Notes: a model not told the origin generated them from the sequence alone. A stretch of 64,000 bases of DNA from Rhizobium sp. AAP43 (GCF_001296045.1 NZ_LJHS01000045.1:81587-145586), one strand, 5' to 3'; shown: positions 9,729 to 21,949, numbered from the stretch's first letter. A program made the numbers and translations.

Positions 9729-10946
9729 CTATCGCAAATCGGGAGTCCGGTCAAACAGCTCCCGGTGCGTGCGCTCCGCATAGGTGTCGGTCATGCCGGC
9801 AAGGTAATCTCCGACATGGCGCGCCTTCTGGCCGTCGTTCAGGCCGGAAATATGGTTGACCCAGAAGTGGCTCTTCATCAGCTTTGGATCGGCCATGTAG
9901 GCATTGAACAGATCCGTGACGATCTGGGCTGCGGCCGCCCGGATGCGCATGATGTCGGGATGCCGGTAGATGCGGCTGAACAGGAGTTTCTTGATCTGCC
10001 TGTCCGTCTCGGCCATCGTGTCGGAAAAGGTCGCAATCGTCATCGGGGCCGCCCGGATATCCTTTGCGCTTTGCGGATCCACCAGCTTCAGCCGCTCCTG
10101 TGCCACGCCGATCACATCCTCGACCATCCGGGTAATCTGCCGGCGCATGATCTCATGGGTGAAGCGATCCGGGTCGAGATGCGGATAGCGGTCGCGCACC
10201 TCCTTCATCAGCCCGGCAAGGAAGGGCACGTCCTCCAGCATATCGAAGGTGAGATAGCCGGAGCGCAGACCGTCGTCGATGTCATGGGTGTTGTAGGCGA
10301 TGTCATCGGCGATGGCCGCGACCTGGGCTTCAAGACCGGCAAAGCTCGAAAGCTCCAGATCGTGGATCTCGCAATAGTCGAGGATCGGCTGCGGAACCGG
10401 GCCGCGCGTGCCCTGCCCGTCTTTGGTCAAGAGCGGACCATTGTGCTTCACCAGTCCTTCGAGCGCTTCCCAGGTAAGGTTCAATCCGTCGAAATCGGCA
10501 TAGCGCCGCTCAAGCTTGGTGACGATCCGCAACGATTGGGCATTGTGGTCGAAGCCGCCAAAGGGCTCGAGCACTTCGTGCAAGGCGTCCTCGCCGGTGT
10601 GACCGAAGGGGGTATGGCCGAAATCATGGACCAGTGCCACGCCTTCCGCCAGATCCTCGTCGAGCTTCAGGGCACGCGCCAGCGCACGGGCGATCTGCGC
10701 CACTTCGATCGTATGGGTGAGCCGCGTGCGGTAGTGATCACCATCGGGACCGATGAACACCTGTGTCTTGTGTTTGAGCCGGCGAAAGGCCGTGGTGTGC
10801 ACAATGCGGTCACGGTCGCGCTGGAAATCGGAGCGGGTCAGGCTGCCGCCCTCTGCAAAGAGGCGACCGCGAGAGGCCCACGGATTGGTGGCGTAGATCG
10901 CCCGTTCGCCACTGCCGAATCCAAGGGCTGATTTATCAATCGTCAT
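9729..10946 (-). CDS. dgt: Deoxyguanosinetriphosphate triphosphohydrolase-like HD protein
   Basis: This hydrolyses dGTP or other dNTPs to the nucleoside and tripolyphosphate. HD-domain metal ligands are visible in [16 protein letters not shown] and in [16 protein letters not shown], followed by [10 protein letters not shown]. The start at 10946 ([11 protein letters not shown]) gives 405 residues, typical of the alphaproteobacterial type. The ATG at 10967 has a better GGAAG ribosome site and is a real alternative. The frame is open to 11048, but that extension overlaps the divergent erpA promoter region. Confidence 0.93.
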   Translation of the reverse strand: MTIDKSALGFGSGERAIYATNPWASRGRLFAEGGSLTRSDFQRDRDRIVHTTAFRRLKHKTQVFIGPDGDHYRTRLTHTIEVAQIARALARALKLDEDLAEGVALVHDFGHTPFGHTGEDALHEVLEPFGGFDHNAQSLRIVTKLERRYADFDGLNLTWEALEGLVKHNGPLLTKDGQGTRGPVPQPILDYCEIHDLELSSFAGLEAQVAAIADDIAYNTHDIDDGLRSGYLTFDMLEDVPFLAGLMKEVRDRYPHLDPDRFTHEIMRRQITRMVEDVIGVAQERLKLVDPQSAKDIRAAPMTIATFSDTMAETDRQIKKLLFSRIYRHPDIMRIRAAAAQIVTDLFNAYMADPKLMKSHFWVNHISGLNDGQKARHVGDYLAGMTDTYAERTHRELFDRTPDLR

Positions 10947-11056
10947 GCGCGTGCGGTCGCTCCCCATTGACGCAACTTCCATGCCTTCATACCTATAGCG
11001 AACGAAGCCGCAAGGCGATGCGGGTCCCGAACCATCTTCGGCACCCATGACCTCGA

Positions 11057-11095
11057 CGAAAATCGCTGTATTCTATGACAAATCAATGATTTTCG
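11057..11095. promoter_or_regulatory. Inverted repeat in the dgt-erpA divergent promoter region
   Basis: CGAAAATC (11057-11064) and GATTTTCG (11088-11095) are perfect inverted arms around an AT-rich centre. It lies about 50 bases upstream of erpA and 110 upstream of dgt. It may be an operator or just a hairpin; no known consensus is matched with confidence. Confidence 0.35.
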
Positions 11096-11142
11096 CCGAT
11101 AATGACAGTTTTCACCGGACCTTGAATCCGGCAGGAGGCAGA

Positions 11143-11475
11143 ATGAGCACCGAAACCGTGACCCTTTCCGAAGCCGCAGCCAAGCGAATCGCAGCTGTCG
11201 TCGCCGCCGAGACAGACAAATCGAGCCTCCGGGTCTCGGTTGAAGGCGGCGGCTGTTCCGGCTTTTCCTACAAATTCGACCTGGACCGCGAACCGCAGTC
11301 GGACGACATCGTTATTTCCCGCGACGGCGCCACCGTGCTGATCGACCCGATGTCGATCGTCTACATGGCAGGCTCCGAGATCGACTTTGTCGACAACCTT
11401 CTCGGCCAATCGTTCCAGATAAAGAATCCCAATGCGGTGGCGAGCTGCGGCTGCGGCACCAGCTTCTCCGTGTGA
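11143..11475 (+). CDS. erpA: Iron-sulfur cluster insertion protein ErpA/IscA type
   Basis: This A-type carrier receives an iron-sulfur cluster and delivers it to apoproteins. The 110-residue product has the three conserved cysteines in VEGGGCSGFSYKF and in the C-terminal SCGCGTSFSV, the HesB/IscA signature. The start at 11143 is set by a GGAGG five bases upstream and the family length; the frame open to 11047 is not IscA-like. It is divergent from dgt, and its stop almost touches xthA. Confidence 0.94.
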   Translation: MSTETVTLSEAAAKRIAAVVAAETDKSSLRVSVEGGGCSGFSYKFDLDREPQSDDIVISRDGATVLIDPMSIVYMAGSEIDFVDNLLGQSFQIKNPNAVASCGCGTSFSV

Positions 11476-11480
11476 GTGTC

Positions 11481-12266
11481 ATGAAAATAGCCACCTGGAA
11501 CATCAACGGCGTCAAGGCGCGCATCGAGAACCTGTGTCAGTGGCTAAAGGATTCGAGCCCCGACATCGCCTGCCTGCAGGAGATCAAGTCGGTCGATGAA
11601 GGTTTTCCGCGCCTTGAGATCGAGGCGCTTGGCTATCATGTCGAAACCCACGGCCAGAAGGGGTTCAATGGCGTCGCACTTCTCTCCAAGATGAAGCCGG
11701 ACGAGGTCAATCGCGGCCTGCCGGGTGACGATACCGACGAGCAGGCCCGCTTCATCGAAGGCGTGTTTTCCGTCGAGGGTGGCGCCCTTAGAGTTTGCTC
11801 GCTCTACCTGCCAAACGGCAATCCGTCTGACGACCCGGTCAAATACCCCTATAAGCTCGCCTGGATGGCGCGGCTCGAAGCCTTTGCGCGTGACCGCATG
11901 GCCCTTGAAGAGCCGCTGATCCTCGCTGGCGACTACAATGTCATCCCGGAACCGCATGATGCGAAGGACCCTAGCCAGTGGGTCACCGACGCGCTCTTCC
12001 TGCCACAGACACGGGCCGCCTTCCGGAGGCTGGAAAACCTCGGCTTCGTCGATGCGGTGCGCGCCACAAGCGATGAAGCACCGCTCTTTTCCTTCTGGGA
12101 TTATCAGGCCGGCGCCTGGCAGAAGAACAATGGCATCCGCATCGACCATCTGATGCTATCGCCCGAAGCCTCCGACCGGCTGCGTTCGGCGACCATCGAA
12201 AAGCATGTCCGAGCCTGGGAAAAGCCGTCGGACCACGTCCCTGTCGTGGGCTATTTCGGCTTCTGA
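11481..12266 (+). CDS. xthA: Exodeoxyribonuclease III (AP endonuclease)
   Basis: This makes incisions at abasic sites and trims 3' ends in base-excision repair. The 261-residue product begins MKIATWNINGVKARIENL and contains CLQEIKSVDEGFP (metal-binding Glu), GDYNVIPEPHD (catalytic Asp/Asn) and the terminal SDHVPVV (catalytic His), in family order. A GTG three codons earlier (11472) overlaps the erpA stop. It is probably cotranscribed with erpA and ends at a strong bidirectional terminator. Confidence 0.95.
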   Translation: MKIATWNINGVKARIENLCQWLKDSSPDIACLQEIKSVDEGFPRLEIEALGYHVETHGQKGFNGVALLSKMKPDEVNRGLPGDDTDEQARFIEGVFSVEGGALRVCSLYLPNGNPSDDPVKYPYKLAWMARLEAFARDRMALEEPLILAGDYNVIPEPHDAKDPSQWVTDALFLPQTRAAFRRLENLGFVDAVRATSDEAPLFSFWDYQAGAWQKNNGIRIDHLMLSPEASDRLRSATIEKHVRAWEKPSDHVPVVGYFGF

Positions 12267-12323
12267 CAAAAGCCCCTCAGCCGCTCCGTCATGGCCGGCA
12301 TCTCAATGACGGTCCCAAAACGC

Positions 12324-12352
12324 AAAGGGGACGGATTCAATCCGTCCCCTTT
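12324..12352. terminator. Bidirectional terminator between xthA and exoR
   Basis: A 13-bp perfect stem, AAAGGGGACGGAT with ATCCGTCCCCTTT, closes a three-base loop, with A and T runs at the two ends. It serves xthA (plus) and exoR (minus). Confidence 0.88.
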
Positions 12353-12375
12353 TCATTGTCAAGATAATCTGCCGA

Positions 12376-13170
12376 TCATTCGGCGTCGTTATAAACCTGC
12401 GGGGCCAGAAGCACTGCGACCCGCCTGTCTTCTTCATTGGCGAGCGAGAAAGCCTGCTCCTGGAGGTCCTGCATCCAGGGACAATCCGCAGCATGGCAGT
12501 GACTGAGGGCTGCTGTCAGGAAGGCCAGGCCGCGAACGGTCTGCCCCTCTTCAAAGAGCACATTGCCGAAGATCGACATCGCACCGGCATGCCCACTTTT
12601 GCGCGCCAGATTGAGCCACTTCTTTGCCTGCTGGACGTTGGTGCTGCCACCCTCACCGGCAAGGATCATCCGCGCCAGCTGAAACTGGGCTTCCGGCACG
12701 CCAAAGGTCGATGCAACCTGGAAATAGATCTGGCGGGCCTGGGCGAGATCTGCCTTCACCGGCGTGTCCGGAATACCGTTGCGATAGTAGCGCGCCAAGG
12801 ACAGAAGGGCGTTGACGAAGAAGCCTGTGTCGGCCGAACCGGGCTCGACGCCCTGATTGGCGATCTGGGCATAGATCTTGAAGGCCTCGAAGTCATTCTC
12901 CACGACGCCGTCGCCAGCCTCGTACATGTTCGCCAGCGCCCAGCGGGAGCCGGTATGGCCCTTTTCAGCGGCGTAGCGATAGGCCTCGACGGCATCTTCC
13001 TTCTGGCCATTCTTGTAGGCGTTGAAGCCGAACTTGAAGAGATCGAAGGGGCCGGACTGGCTGTTGACACCTGCATTCAGGTCGAATGCACGTGCAGCGA
13101 CGGGCGCGGCCAGCAGCATGGCTGCGGTGGCCCAAATGACTGCAGAATTCTTCCAATGACCCAACGGCAT
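12376..13170 (-). CDS. exoR: Exopolysaccharide regulator ExoR (Sel1-repeat periplasmic protein)
   Basis: In Sinorhizobium, ExoR is a periplasmic inhibitor of the ExoS/ChvI two-component system, controlling succinoglycan, motility and acid response. The 264-residue product has a signal peptide (SAVIWATAAMLLAAPVAARA) and the mature start FDLNAGVNSQSGPFDLFKFG. Tandem Sel1/TPR-like repeats follow (EKGHTGSRWALANMYEAGDG; APEAQF-type repeats near 12650-12700). I recognise it by close resemblance to ExoR as I remember it. The ATG at 13170 follows AGGAAG and places the signal peptide correctly; the frame open to 13536 is not part of the protein. Confidence 0.93.
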   Translation of the reverse strand: MPLGHWKNSAVIWATAAMLLAAPVAARAFDLNAGVNSQSGPFDLFKFGFNAYKNGQKEDAVEAYRYAAEKGHTGSRWALANMYEAGDGVVENDFEAFKIYAQIANQGVEPGSADTGFFVNALLSLARYYRNGIPDTPVKADLAQARQIYFQVASTFGVPEAQFQLARMILAGEGGSTNVQQAKKWLNLARKSGHAGAMSIFGNVLFEEGQTVRGLAFLTAALSHCHAADCPWMQDLQEQAFSLANEEDRRVAVLLAPQVYNDAE

Positions 13171-13722
13171 TGTCTTCCTGGTTTCCGTCATCCGCGCTCG
13201 CAGCACGGCCCTCAAATGACCAGAGGCCGCACCTGCCATCGCACTCAAAGTCACGATAAACGCCGACGGGTGAAACAATCGTTCACGCTGCGCAACACCG
13301 CCGATGCCGAACGGCCTCTTGTTCAATCCTGTTTTAACCATGGGAATGAAAGTAGACTGGATTTCCGGCAATACTGGGACTGGCTTTCGCGAAGTCATTC
13401 CCCTGCCTGAAACCTTTGCCGACCGCTCCCCGACAGCGACCGCAAACACTGGATTCAGCACCCTAATCATGCCCTGAGGCTCTTTTCTAACTCGATACGC
13501 CGCACACATCTGAAACGGAACTTCCGTTCCTCGCATCCAACCGGTGCTCTTCCTTTGTGGCGGGAAATGGACAAAAGCAACGCCCCGCAGAGCCGTCCCA
13601 CAAGGGATCCGAGCAATGTTGCAGAATCGTCACATTTGCGAAAGCTAATGGATTGGACATCGGGCAAAAAAGAAGCCCGGACAGAGCCGGGCTTCTTCAA
13701 GATCGAGAGGCTTAGGAAGACC
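13171..13722. other. 552-base intergenic region upstream of exoR
   Basis: No convincing gene is seen. It holds the exoR leader and promoter region, including a short palindrome GTGAA-N7-TTCAC at 13270-13286, and near its right end the terminator of the FadL-type porin gene. The open frame running upstream from exoR has no protein-like composition. Confidence 0.5.
13671..13696 (-). terminator. Rho-independent terminator of the FadL-type porin gene
   Basis: AGAAGCCCGG and CCGGGCTTCT form a 10-bp stem with a six-base loop. A run of T follows on the minus strand (the AAAAAA at 13666-13671 seen on the plus strand). It begins 27 bases past the porin stop. Confidence 0.88.
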
Positions 13723-14880
13723 TCAGAAAGAGACCTTGTAGGATGCGGTGACCGCATACGCCCAGTCGCCGTCCGCGGTGGCGTCAAAGGTGGCGTCATT
13801 GGCAACCGACTGACTACCGCTTGTCAGATAGCTGACACCAGCGCCAGCGCGCAACTCGCCCGGACCGACCTTAGCCAACACACCAGCGCCGAGAGTCCAG
13901 GTATCCGTGTAGATGTCGGCGCCCGAGTCGACGCCCTTGTCCCAGGTCAGGTTGACGGTGCCGGAGATCTTCTCATTGAAGGAATGTCCAACGCCTGCCT
14001 GAACCGTCCAGCCATCTTTCCAGTTGTAGACGTCTTCCTGCGGGAGGTATCCGCCTGGGGCAAAGGGGTTCCCAATGCTGTAGTTCAGCGAGTCGAGTAC
14101 GCTCCAGTCCGTCCACTTGACAGAACCATAGACAAGCCAGCCGGGCGCTACACCGCTTTGTACGCTCAGCTTGATCGACTGAGGAAGGGTGCCAGCACCA
14201 AAGGCATCCTGAAGGCCAAGTGGCGCCACTGCAGGGTTCCAGTCAAAACTGCCATCATCCGCATCGTGATCGATCTTCGAACGATACATTAGCTGGAACC
14301 GCATTGCATATTCTGGAATCGTATAGGCTGCACCGATACGGTATCCATATGCAGCATCATCTTCGAGCCTCAAGTCACCCGCGCGACCGTTGGCCGTGTA
14401 CTTGAAATCCTGCAGGAACACGCCACCGAGCAGATAGGCCTTGCCCATGCCGGCATCCATATTCACCGCGCAGGTAGAGGCGTATTCATTGGTGATGAAG
14501 TCCTTATGGCTGGCACCCGCGCCGCCATTCAACAGACTTGCGAGCTGCGCTTCCGCACCGTAATCCGCATCCGCGCCGAAAGGCTGGGTATAGGTAAAGG
14601 CACAAGCGAACCTGTCCGACACCTTCACCTTCGCGGCGAAAGATGGAATGCTGTAATTCTGCGAGAAATCGTCATCCGTTGCCGCAACACCTTCGATGGT
14701 GTCGTAGCCACGCTTCGGCATAACGAACGTGTAGCCACCGCGCGCGACAATGTCGCCATCCTCAAACAGGATATCGGTATCCGCCTCACCCCGGTTCCAG
14801 CCGCCAGCCTGCGCGCCTCCCACGAATGCGCTGGCTGCGATCAGGCCGATGGCCGTGGTCTTTATTAGATGGTTCGCCAT
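13723..14880 (-). CDS. OmpP1/FadL/TodX-family outer-membrane transporter
   Basis: This is a predicted beta-barrel for uptake of long-chain fatty acids or other hydrophobic compounds. The 385-residue product has a signal peptide (IGLIAASAFVGGAQA), alternating beta-strand residues, mid-protein phrases typical of the family (YRIGAAYTIPEYAMRFQLMYRS; PQSIKLSVQSGVAPGWLVYG) and a C-terminal aromatic residue (VTASYKVSF), the outer-membrane insertion signal. The ATG at 14880 follows GGGGAG and starts the signal peptide. The substrate is not determinable from sequence. Confidence 0.9.
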   Translation of the reverse strand: MANHLIKTTAIGLIAASAFVGGAQAGGWNRGEADTDILFEDGDIVARGGYTFVMPKRGYDTIEGVAATDDDFSQNYSIPSFAAKVKVSDRFACAFTYTQPFGADADYGAEAQLASLLNGGAGASHKDFITNEYASTCAVNMDAGMGKAYLLGGVFLQDFKYTANGRAGDLRLEDDAAYGYRIGAAYTIPEYAMRFQLMYRSKIDHDADDGSFDWNPAVAPLGLQDAFGAGTLPQSIKLSVQSGVAPGWLVYGSVKWTDWSVLDSLNYSIGNPFAPGGYLPQEDVYNWKDGWTVQAGVGHSFNEKISGTVNLTWDKGVDSGADIYTDTWTLGAGVLAKVGPGELRAGAGVSYLTSGSQSVANDATFDATADGDWAYAVTASYKVSF

Positions 14881-15318
14881 GTCTCTCCCCAATTCCGGCA
14901 AAACTGTGATTTGCGATTGTAACCATGTGCGACAGATTGACAATCGCGTGATCGCCCCGGTTGCCAAGAACAGATATCGAAATTTTTACGTAACGTATTT
15001 GACGCGCACGTCATTCACGACATGCGTTGGAAATTATTTGCGAAAACACACCGCACACTGCAGCATCCTAGAACATCTTACCCTTGCGCCGGAATTCTGT
15101 GGCACGACAGTCACAGTAAGACTGTTCGTAAAAATGGCAGCGAATGAACACCGTAAATTGCAGAAAACGCCAATCTTATCGTCATTCCAGCCGCTTATCG
15201 GGCTGAATCAATATGCACCGCAGCATAAGGACCGGCAGAATTGCGGGTTTCTCTGACGAAGAACGCCGGACTCAGAGAGCCCGGCGTTTAGAATTCCATT
15301 CCTTTTGAGGGGCGTGCC
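14881..15318. other. 438-base intergenic region between the porin gene and valS
   Basis: It is AT-richer than its surroundings and without a supportable gene. It contains the long upstream region of the porin gene, with a TTACGTAA palindrome at 14986-14993 inside TTACGTAACGTA. The valS terminator hairpin is at the right end. An open plus-strand frame across it (to 15256) is antisense to the porin leader and has no recognisable features. Confidence 0.45.
15262..15288 (-). terminator. Probable terminator of valS
   Basis: AACGCCGG and CCGGCGTT form an 8-bp stem around an 11-base loop, 31 bases past the valS stop. The T tract on the minus strand is weak (TTCTTCGT). Confidence 0.6.
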
Positions 15319-18249
<2,931 letters not shown>

Positions 18250-18320
18250 TTTCCGACCGGATTTTCGAGTTCTGGATGGGGATTGGTAAATAGGACTGGC
18301 AAAACCAAGTCAATAAAAAA

Positions 18321-18340
18321 GGCCGCTCTTGCGAGCGGCC
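18321..18340 (-). terminator. Rho-independent terminator of popZ
   Basis: GGCCGCTC and GAGCGGCC form an 8-bp stem with a four-base loop. Six T residues follow on the minus strand (AAAAAA at 18315-18320 on plus). It lies between popZ and valS. Confidence 0.9.
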
Positions 18341-18364
18341 CCCAATTCCCAATGGGATGAAGGA

Positions 18365-19414
18365 TCAGCGCCGCGGGCCGCGTGCGACGCGTTCGATTTC
18401 TTCGCGCACGAGGCGCTCCACCAGCGTCGGCAGGTTGTCGTCGAGCCATTCCTTCAGCATCGGGCGCAACATGTCCTCGGCCATTTCATCGAGCGAGCGG
18501 CGCTGCTGGCCATCAATGGCAGCGGCGAGATCGGAGAAGGAGCGGGAAACCTGCTGTACGGTCGCGACGGAGACCAGTGCGGCAAGGTCGCTGTTACCAT
18601 CGACCTTGCTCTCGATCTTTTCCTCGGCCGGCGGGTTCCAGGCTGCCACCGGCTCAAAAGCCGGCTCGGAACGGGACGCCATGCTCGACGCGGTATTTTC
18701 AAAAGACAAACGCTCACCCTTCTCAATCTTCACTTCAACGGATGCGATCCGTGTGGGCGGCACGTCTGCGCGCGGCTCCAGAATCGGCATTGAAGGTGCG
18801 ATTGTTTCCGAGACTTGCGGCGGTTCCATGGCCGGCGCTGCATTCATCTGTGCGCGAAGCTCCTCGCCGGGCCGGCGTTCGGCATCGCGTATTTCAGAGA
18901 GCCTCGGCGCCTGGCTCGGCATTGGCCGCTCGCCGCGTGGCGAGGCCATCACAGAAGCCTGCTGCACCGGGCGCTCGGTGCGTTCGGCGGCCAGCCGGAC
19001 GCGCGCAGCCAGATCGGCAAGCGAAACGCTCTTGGGCGCCTCGACGGGGGCGGCCGGCGTCAGCGCCTGACGGACGGGCTCCGTGCGAGCAGGCTCGACG
19101 CGCACCGGTTCCATGCGGGCCGGTTCAATCATGCGTTCCAGCGCCGCAGACCGCTCGGACGTTGCCGGGCGATCAGATGTCATGGGGCGCTCCGAAGCGA
19201 GGTTCGGCCGAAGATCGTTTGCGGGTGCAAACACCGGGGCATCGAAGCTTGTTTCCTGCGCGCGCTCGTCGGCTGCCATGGCCTCCGCCGAATAACCGTC
19301 AAGCTCGTCAACCACCTCACCGGCTGTCGCAGGATCATTGCTTTCGATGATCCGGCGGATCGATGCCAGTATTTCTTCCATAGACGGTTCACGCACTACG
19401 CTTGGCTGAGCCAT
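18365..19414 (-). CDS. popZ: Polar organising protein PopZ-like (DUF2497)
   Basis: PopZ forms a polymeric matrix at the cell pole that anchors the chromosome partition apparatus. The 349-residue product has the N-terminal motif REPSMEEILASIRRIIE. A long Pro/Ala/Glu-rich disordered middle follows. The conserved C-terminal helices (RSLDEMAEDMLRPMLKEWLD, then NLPTLVERLVREEIERVA) complete the DUF2497 pattern. The ATG at 19414 is preferred over 19453 because the conserved motif begins shortly after it. It is a stand-alone unit between the pcm-like gene and valS. Confidence 0.9.
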   Translation of the reverse strand: MAQPSVVREPSMEEILASIRRIIESNDPATAGEVVDELDGYSAEAMAADERAQETSFDAPVFAPANDLRPNLASERPMTSDRPATSERSAALERMIEPARMEPVRVEPARTEPVRQALTPAAPVEAPKSVSLADLAARVRLAAERTERPVQQASVMASPRGERPMPSQAPRLSEIRDAERRPGEELRAQMNAAPAMEPPQVSETIAPSMPILEPRADVPPTRIASVEVKIEKGERLSFENTASSMASRSEPAFEPVAAWNPPAEEKIESKVDGNSDLAALVSVATVQQVSRSFSDLAAAIDGQQRRSLDEMAEDMLRPMLKEWLDDNLPTLVERLVREEIERVARGPRR

Positions 19415-19589
19415 ACTTGTCCCCGTTGTCTTCATGGTATCCGGTGTCTTCAAAATGTCCGGCCAGCGAGCGGAGCCGCACCGATTCGCTGTACCCTAGG
19501 ATACGCCGCTTGGGAAAAAAATCACGCAAAGGTCACACTCGCCCGGGATCGTTCCTGATGCACAGTTTTGTGTTGCCTAAAACGAAAGA

Positions 19590-19608
19590 GGCCCGCACAT
19601 GGCGGGCC
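19590..19608 (-). terminator. Terminator of the pcm-like gene
   Basis: GGCCCGC and GCGGGCC form a 7-bp stem with a five-base loop, extended by A-rich and T-rich flanks (minus-strand TCTTTCGTTTT). It lies 27 bases beyond the pcm stop. Confidence 0.8.
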
Positions 19609-19635
19609 TTTCGACTGTCGCGCTGATGGCGCGGA

Positions 19636-20307
19636 TCAGAATACGAATTCAGCAGCCTTGCGGAAGCCGGGCAGCGGCATCACGGCAGCGTTGAAGTACT
19701 CGGTATAGGAGACCTGGCCAGAATTCTTGACGTAAAGACGGGCGCGTGCGGCATTGCCATATCCGACCACCGCAACCAGGCGACCGCCCTCACGCAGCTG
19801 ATCGAGAAGAGCCGGCGACATCTGTTCGACAGCGCCGTTGACGAAGATCACATCATAAGGTGCCTCGGCCGGATAGCCGGCCTCAAGATTGCCGGTGACG
19901 ACAGCGACATTGTCATAGCCAAGCGAAGACAGCGTCTCGGTCGCCTTGGCAGCCAGGGCCTCGTCGGATTCGACGGCCACAACCGAGCCACCCACCAGCG
20001 ACAGAATTGCGGCAGCATAACCAGAACCACAGCCCACTTCGAGGACGAGGTCATCGCGACCGATCGCGGCCAGCTGCAACAGCTTGGCGAGCGGCGACGG
20101 CTCCATGACGTATCGGGCCGGATTGTTGCCAGACGCCGGACAGATCAACAGATCCTCGTCGATATAAGCAAGTGGCTTGAGCTCAGCGGCGACGAAGGCT
20201 TCGCGCGGCACACTCAAAAAGGCATTGAGTACCGAATGCGAGGTGACATCCGTCGTGCGGATCTGGTTTTCCACCATCTTGATGCGTGCGGCTTCGTAAT
20301 CGATCAT
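19636..20307 (-). CDS. pcm: Protein-L-isoaspartate O-methyltransferase-like protein
   Basis: Members use S-adenosylmethionine to methylate isoaspartyl residues, starting repair of damaged proteins. The 223-residue product has the SAM-binding motif LVLEVGCGSGYAAAILSLVG near residue 80, then VVAVESDEALAAKA and YDVIFVNGAVEQ. The usual family motif around the SxP substrate loop is altered (ICPASGNNPARYVMEP), as in the alphaproteobacterial subgroup that precedes tolC. The ATG at 20307 opens MIDYEAARIKMVENQIRTTD, matching that subgroup; 20322 is the alternative. No tolC gene follows here. Confidence 0.88.
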   Translation of the reverse strand: MIDYEAARIKMVENQIRTTDVTSHSVLNAFLSVPREAFVAAELKPLAYIDEDLLICPASGNNPARYVMEPSPLAKLLQLAAIGRDDLVLEVGCGSGYAAAILSLVGGSVVAVESDEALAAKATETLSSLGYDNVAVVTGNLEAGYPAEAPYDVIFVNGAVEQMSPALLDQLREGGRLVAVVGYGNAARARLYVKNSGQVSYTEYFNAAVMPLPGFRKAAEFVF

Positions 20308-20464
20308 GTCCTGTCGCCCCATTTGGCCGGTCGTATTTCACCCCGTGTCTTAATTGCAGGGCGTCCGGCTTTCAAGTCAGGCCGCGCTGTGGCGAACAGT
20401 TTATCTGAAACCCCATGCGGCAAAACTGTCGCACGGGGCTGTTGCAGCGCAGAATCGCGCGTCA

Positions 20465-20788
20465 TCAATTGCCGATTGTGTAGCTGCCCGTCTCGCAGAA
20501 ATCGACCTTGTCGCGCACGTCGTAATAGCTGTCGTCCTCGAAAACGGCGCGGATCTTGTAGACGCAGGCATCCGAGTCGTCGGAAATCGTCAGTGCGCGG
20601 GACTTGCCGCCGTACAAGCCCTTTTTCTTCAGAAGTTCGACCGACTTGCCGCCGCCTTCCGGCGAGACATGGAACTGCACGATCATGTTCTCCGTGCCGT
20701 TTTCCAGCGTGAAGTTCAGGTTCTCGGCAGATGCGGCCAGTGGCGACAGAAGGGAAATGATGAGGGAAAGCGAAAGATGTTTGCGCAT
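20465..20788 (-). CDS. Small secreted hypothetical protein
   Basis: The 107-residue product has a clear signal peptide (KHLSLSLIISLLSPLAASA). The mature part is about 86 residues with two cysteines (DACVYKI and DFCETG), possibly a disulfide. GGAG lies eight bases upstream of the ATG at 20788. I do not recognise a named family. The sequence is well-formed and codon use matches neighbours. It is monocistronic between tRNA-Cys and the pcm-like gene. Confidence 0.75.
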   Translation of the reverse strand: MRKHLSLSLIISLLSPLAASAENLNFTLENGTENMIVQFHVSPEGGGKSVELLKKKGLYGGKSRALTISDDSDACVYKIRAVFEDDSYYDVRDKVDFCETGSYTIGN

Positions 20789-20986
20789 GATGGGGGCTCC
20801 GCGTGTTGATACCGCAAAGCCTCTAGCGCGCCCAGCCTTTGCCGCAAGCGCATGGCTCGACCAATATCGGGCCTATCCGATCTGGAGGGGCCTGAAGCCC
20901 GGTTAGGCGCAAATTTGGCCGATCATTGCCTCAACGACAAAGCGTCGCTTGCAACTATCGCCATTCAAAAGGGAAATCGGAAGATT

Positions 20987-21060
20987 TGGAGGCCTCGCCC
21001 GGAATTGAACCGGGGTACGAGGATTTGCAGTCCTCTGCGTCACCACTCCGCCACGAGGCC
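20987..21060 (-). tRNA. tRNA-Cys (GCA)
   Basis: The minus strand reads GGCCTCG at the 5' acceptor and CGAGGCC-T-CCA at the 3' end, with a seven-base acceptor stem. The anticodon loop CTGCAAA gives GCA. The T loop is GGTTCAATTCC. CCA is encoded. Length is 74 bases. Confidence 0.96.
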
Positions 21061-21267
21061 ATCCGAGTAGAAAAGTGCGTGTGGTGGCGGTCGTTTAGAA
21101 CCATCCCAGAAAAACCGCAAGAGGGATTTTCAAAAACCAGCGCTTTTCGTCGGCAACGAGACGCGCCATGCATCGAGGTTCCCGGACAGCAGGCATCGCA
21201 GACGATCGCTGCCCTACGCAACACCCCCGGGAACATGCGGCCCCTCCGCCATGGTGCCCTGGCAGAA

Positions 21268-21522
21268 TCAGGCAACCTCCTGCCGGGGAGCGTGATCGAG
21301 CAAACGAGTAGCGGCCATGATCCTTGCCGCATCCGTCAAAAGGTCGGGATCGGTCATACCGGCCGTATAGAGACGGATAACCGCCTTTCCGACGATCTCC
21401 CGATGGCCAATCGCCTCGGCACCGGCGCCGGTCGCTCCAACGGAGAGCATGGCGTGGGTGATGATCTGGAGATCGGCAGGCGTCAGGATCAACGTCCCGA
21501 CATCCTGGTCCACATAGTACAT
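21268..21522 (-). CDS. Conserved hypothetical protein (84 residues)
   Basis: The ATG at 21522 is chosen because GAGGAAAA sits immediately upstream; the open frame continues to 21558 without a ribosome site. The product begins MYYVDQDVGTLILTPADLQI and is predicted mostly helical and soluble, with no signal peptide or membrane segment. I recall similar short proteins in Rhizobiaceae but no function. It lies between the two tRNA genes and is transcribed opposite to tRNA-Asn. Confidence 0.65.
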   Translation of the reverse strand: MYYVDQDVGTLILTPADLQIITHAMLSVGATGAGAEAIGHREIVGKAVIRLYTAGMTDPDLLTDAARIMAATRLLDHAPRQEVA

Positions 21523-21661
21523 TTTTCCTCGCAATCGCCGGGAACCGGTAAGGCCCATCGCCGTTCGGTTACTCCAACAGACTGCGAATCATACAGAGAG
21601 AGAGATACACCCGCATTTGCATTTGACAGGTCGGGCGCAATTAAATCGTGTATCGGCCCTT

Positions 21662-21949
21662 TTATCGGGATGTCGGCGCATCCGTGTTCTTCGGCGCATT
21701 GCGCCTGTTCCACCATACGGCCATGCGGCGGCGGCTGCGGCGAACGGAAGACAGGTCATGCGACAGGACCAGCAGACCGACCGGTACCATCCAGAATCCG
21801 AGAATGGGCAAAAATCCAAGCGCGCCGCCGCCGATAAAGGCCGAGCCGACGGCAATGCGTCCGGCGCGAGACTTCGGCACGGGGATCTCCACAGACCCGA
21901 GCTTCAATCGACCACGCGCATGATCCAGCCGGTAAAATCCCTTGGACAC
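21662..21949 (-). CDS. Small transmembrane hypothetical protein (GTG start)
   Basis: The 95-residue product has one hydrophobic hairpin (AVGSAFIGGGALGFLPILGF, then WMVPVGLLVLS) and a strongly basic C-terminal tail (SVRRSRRRMAVWW). The start is placed at GTG 21949, eleven bases after an AGGAG. The same frame is open upstream to 22189, but that stretch runs antisense through tRNA-Asn and produces the well-known spurious MAPRAGFEPATCR leader. The function is unknown. The hydrophobic-hairpin plus Arg-rich tail recurs in short rhizobial membrane proteins as I remember them. Confidence 0.65.
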   Translation of the reverse strand: MSKGFYRLDHARGRLKLGSVEIPVPKSRAGRIAVGSAFIGGGALGFLPILGFWMVPVGLLVLSHDLSSVRRSRRRMAVWWNRRNAPKNTDAPTSR

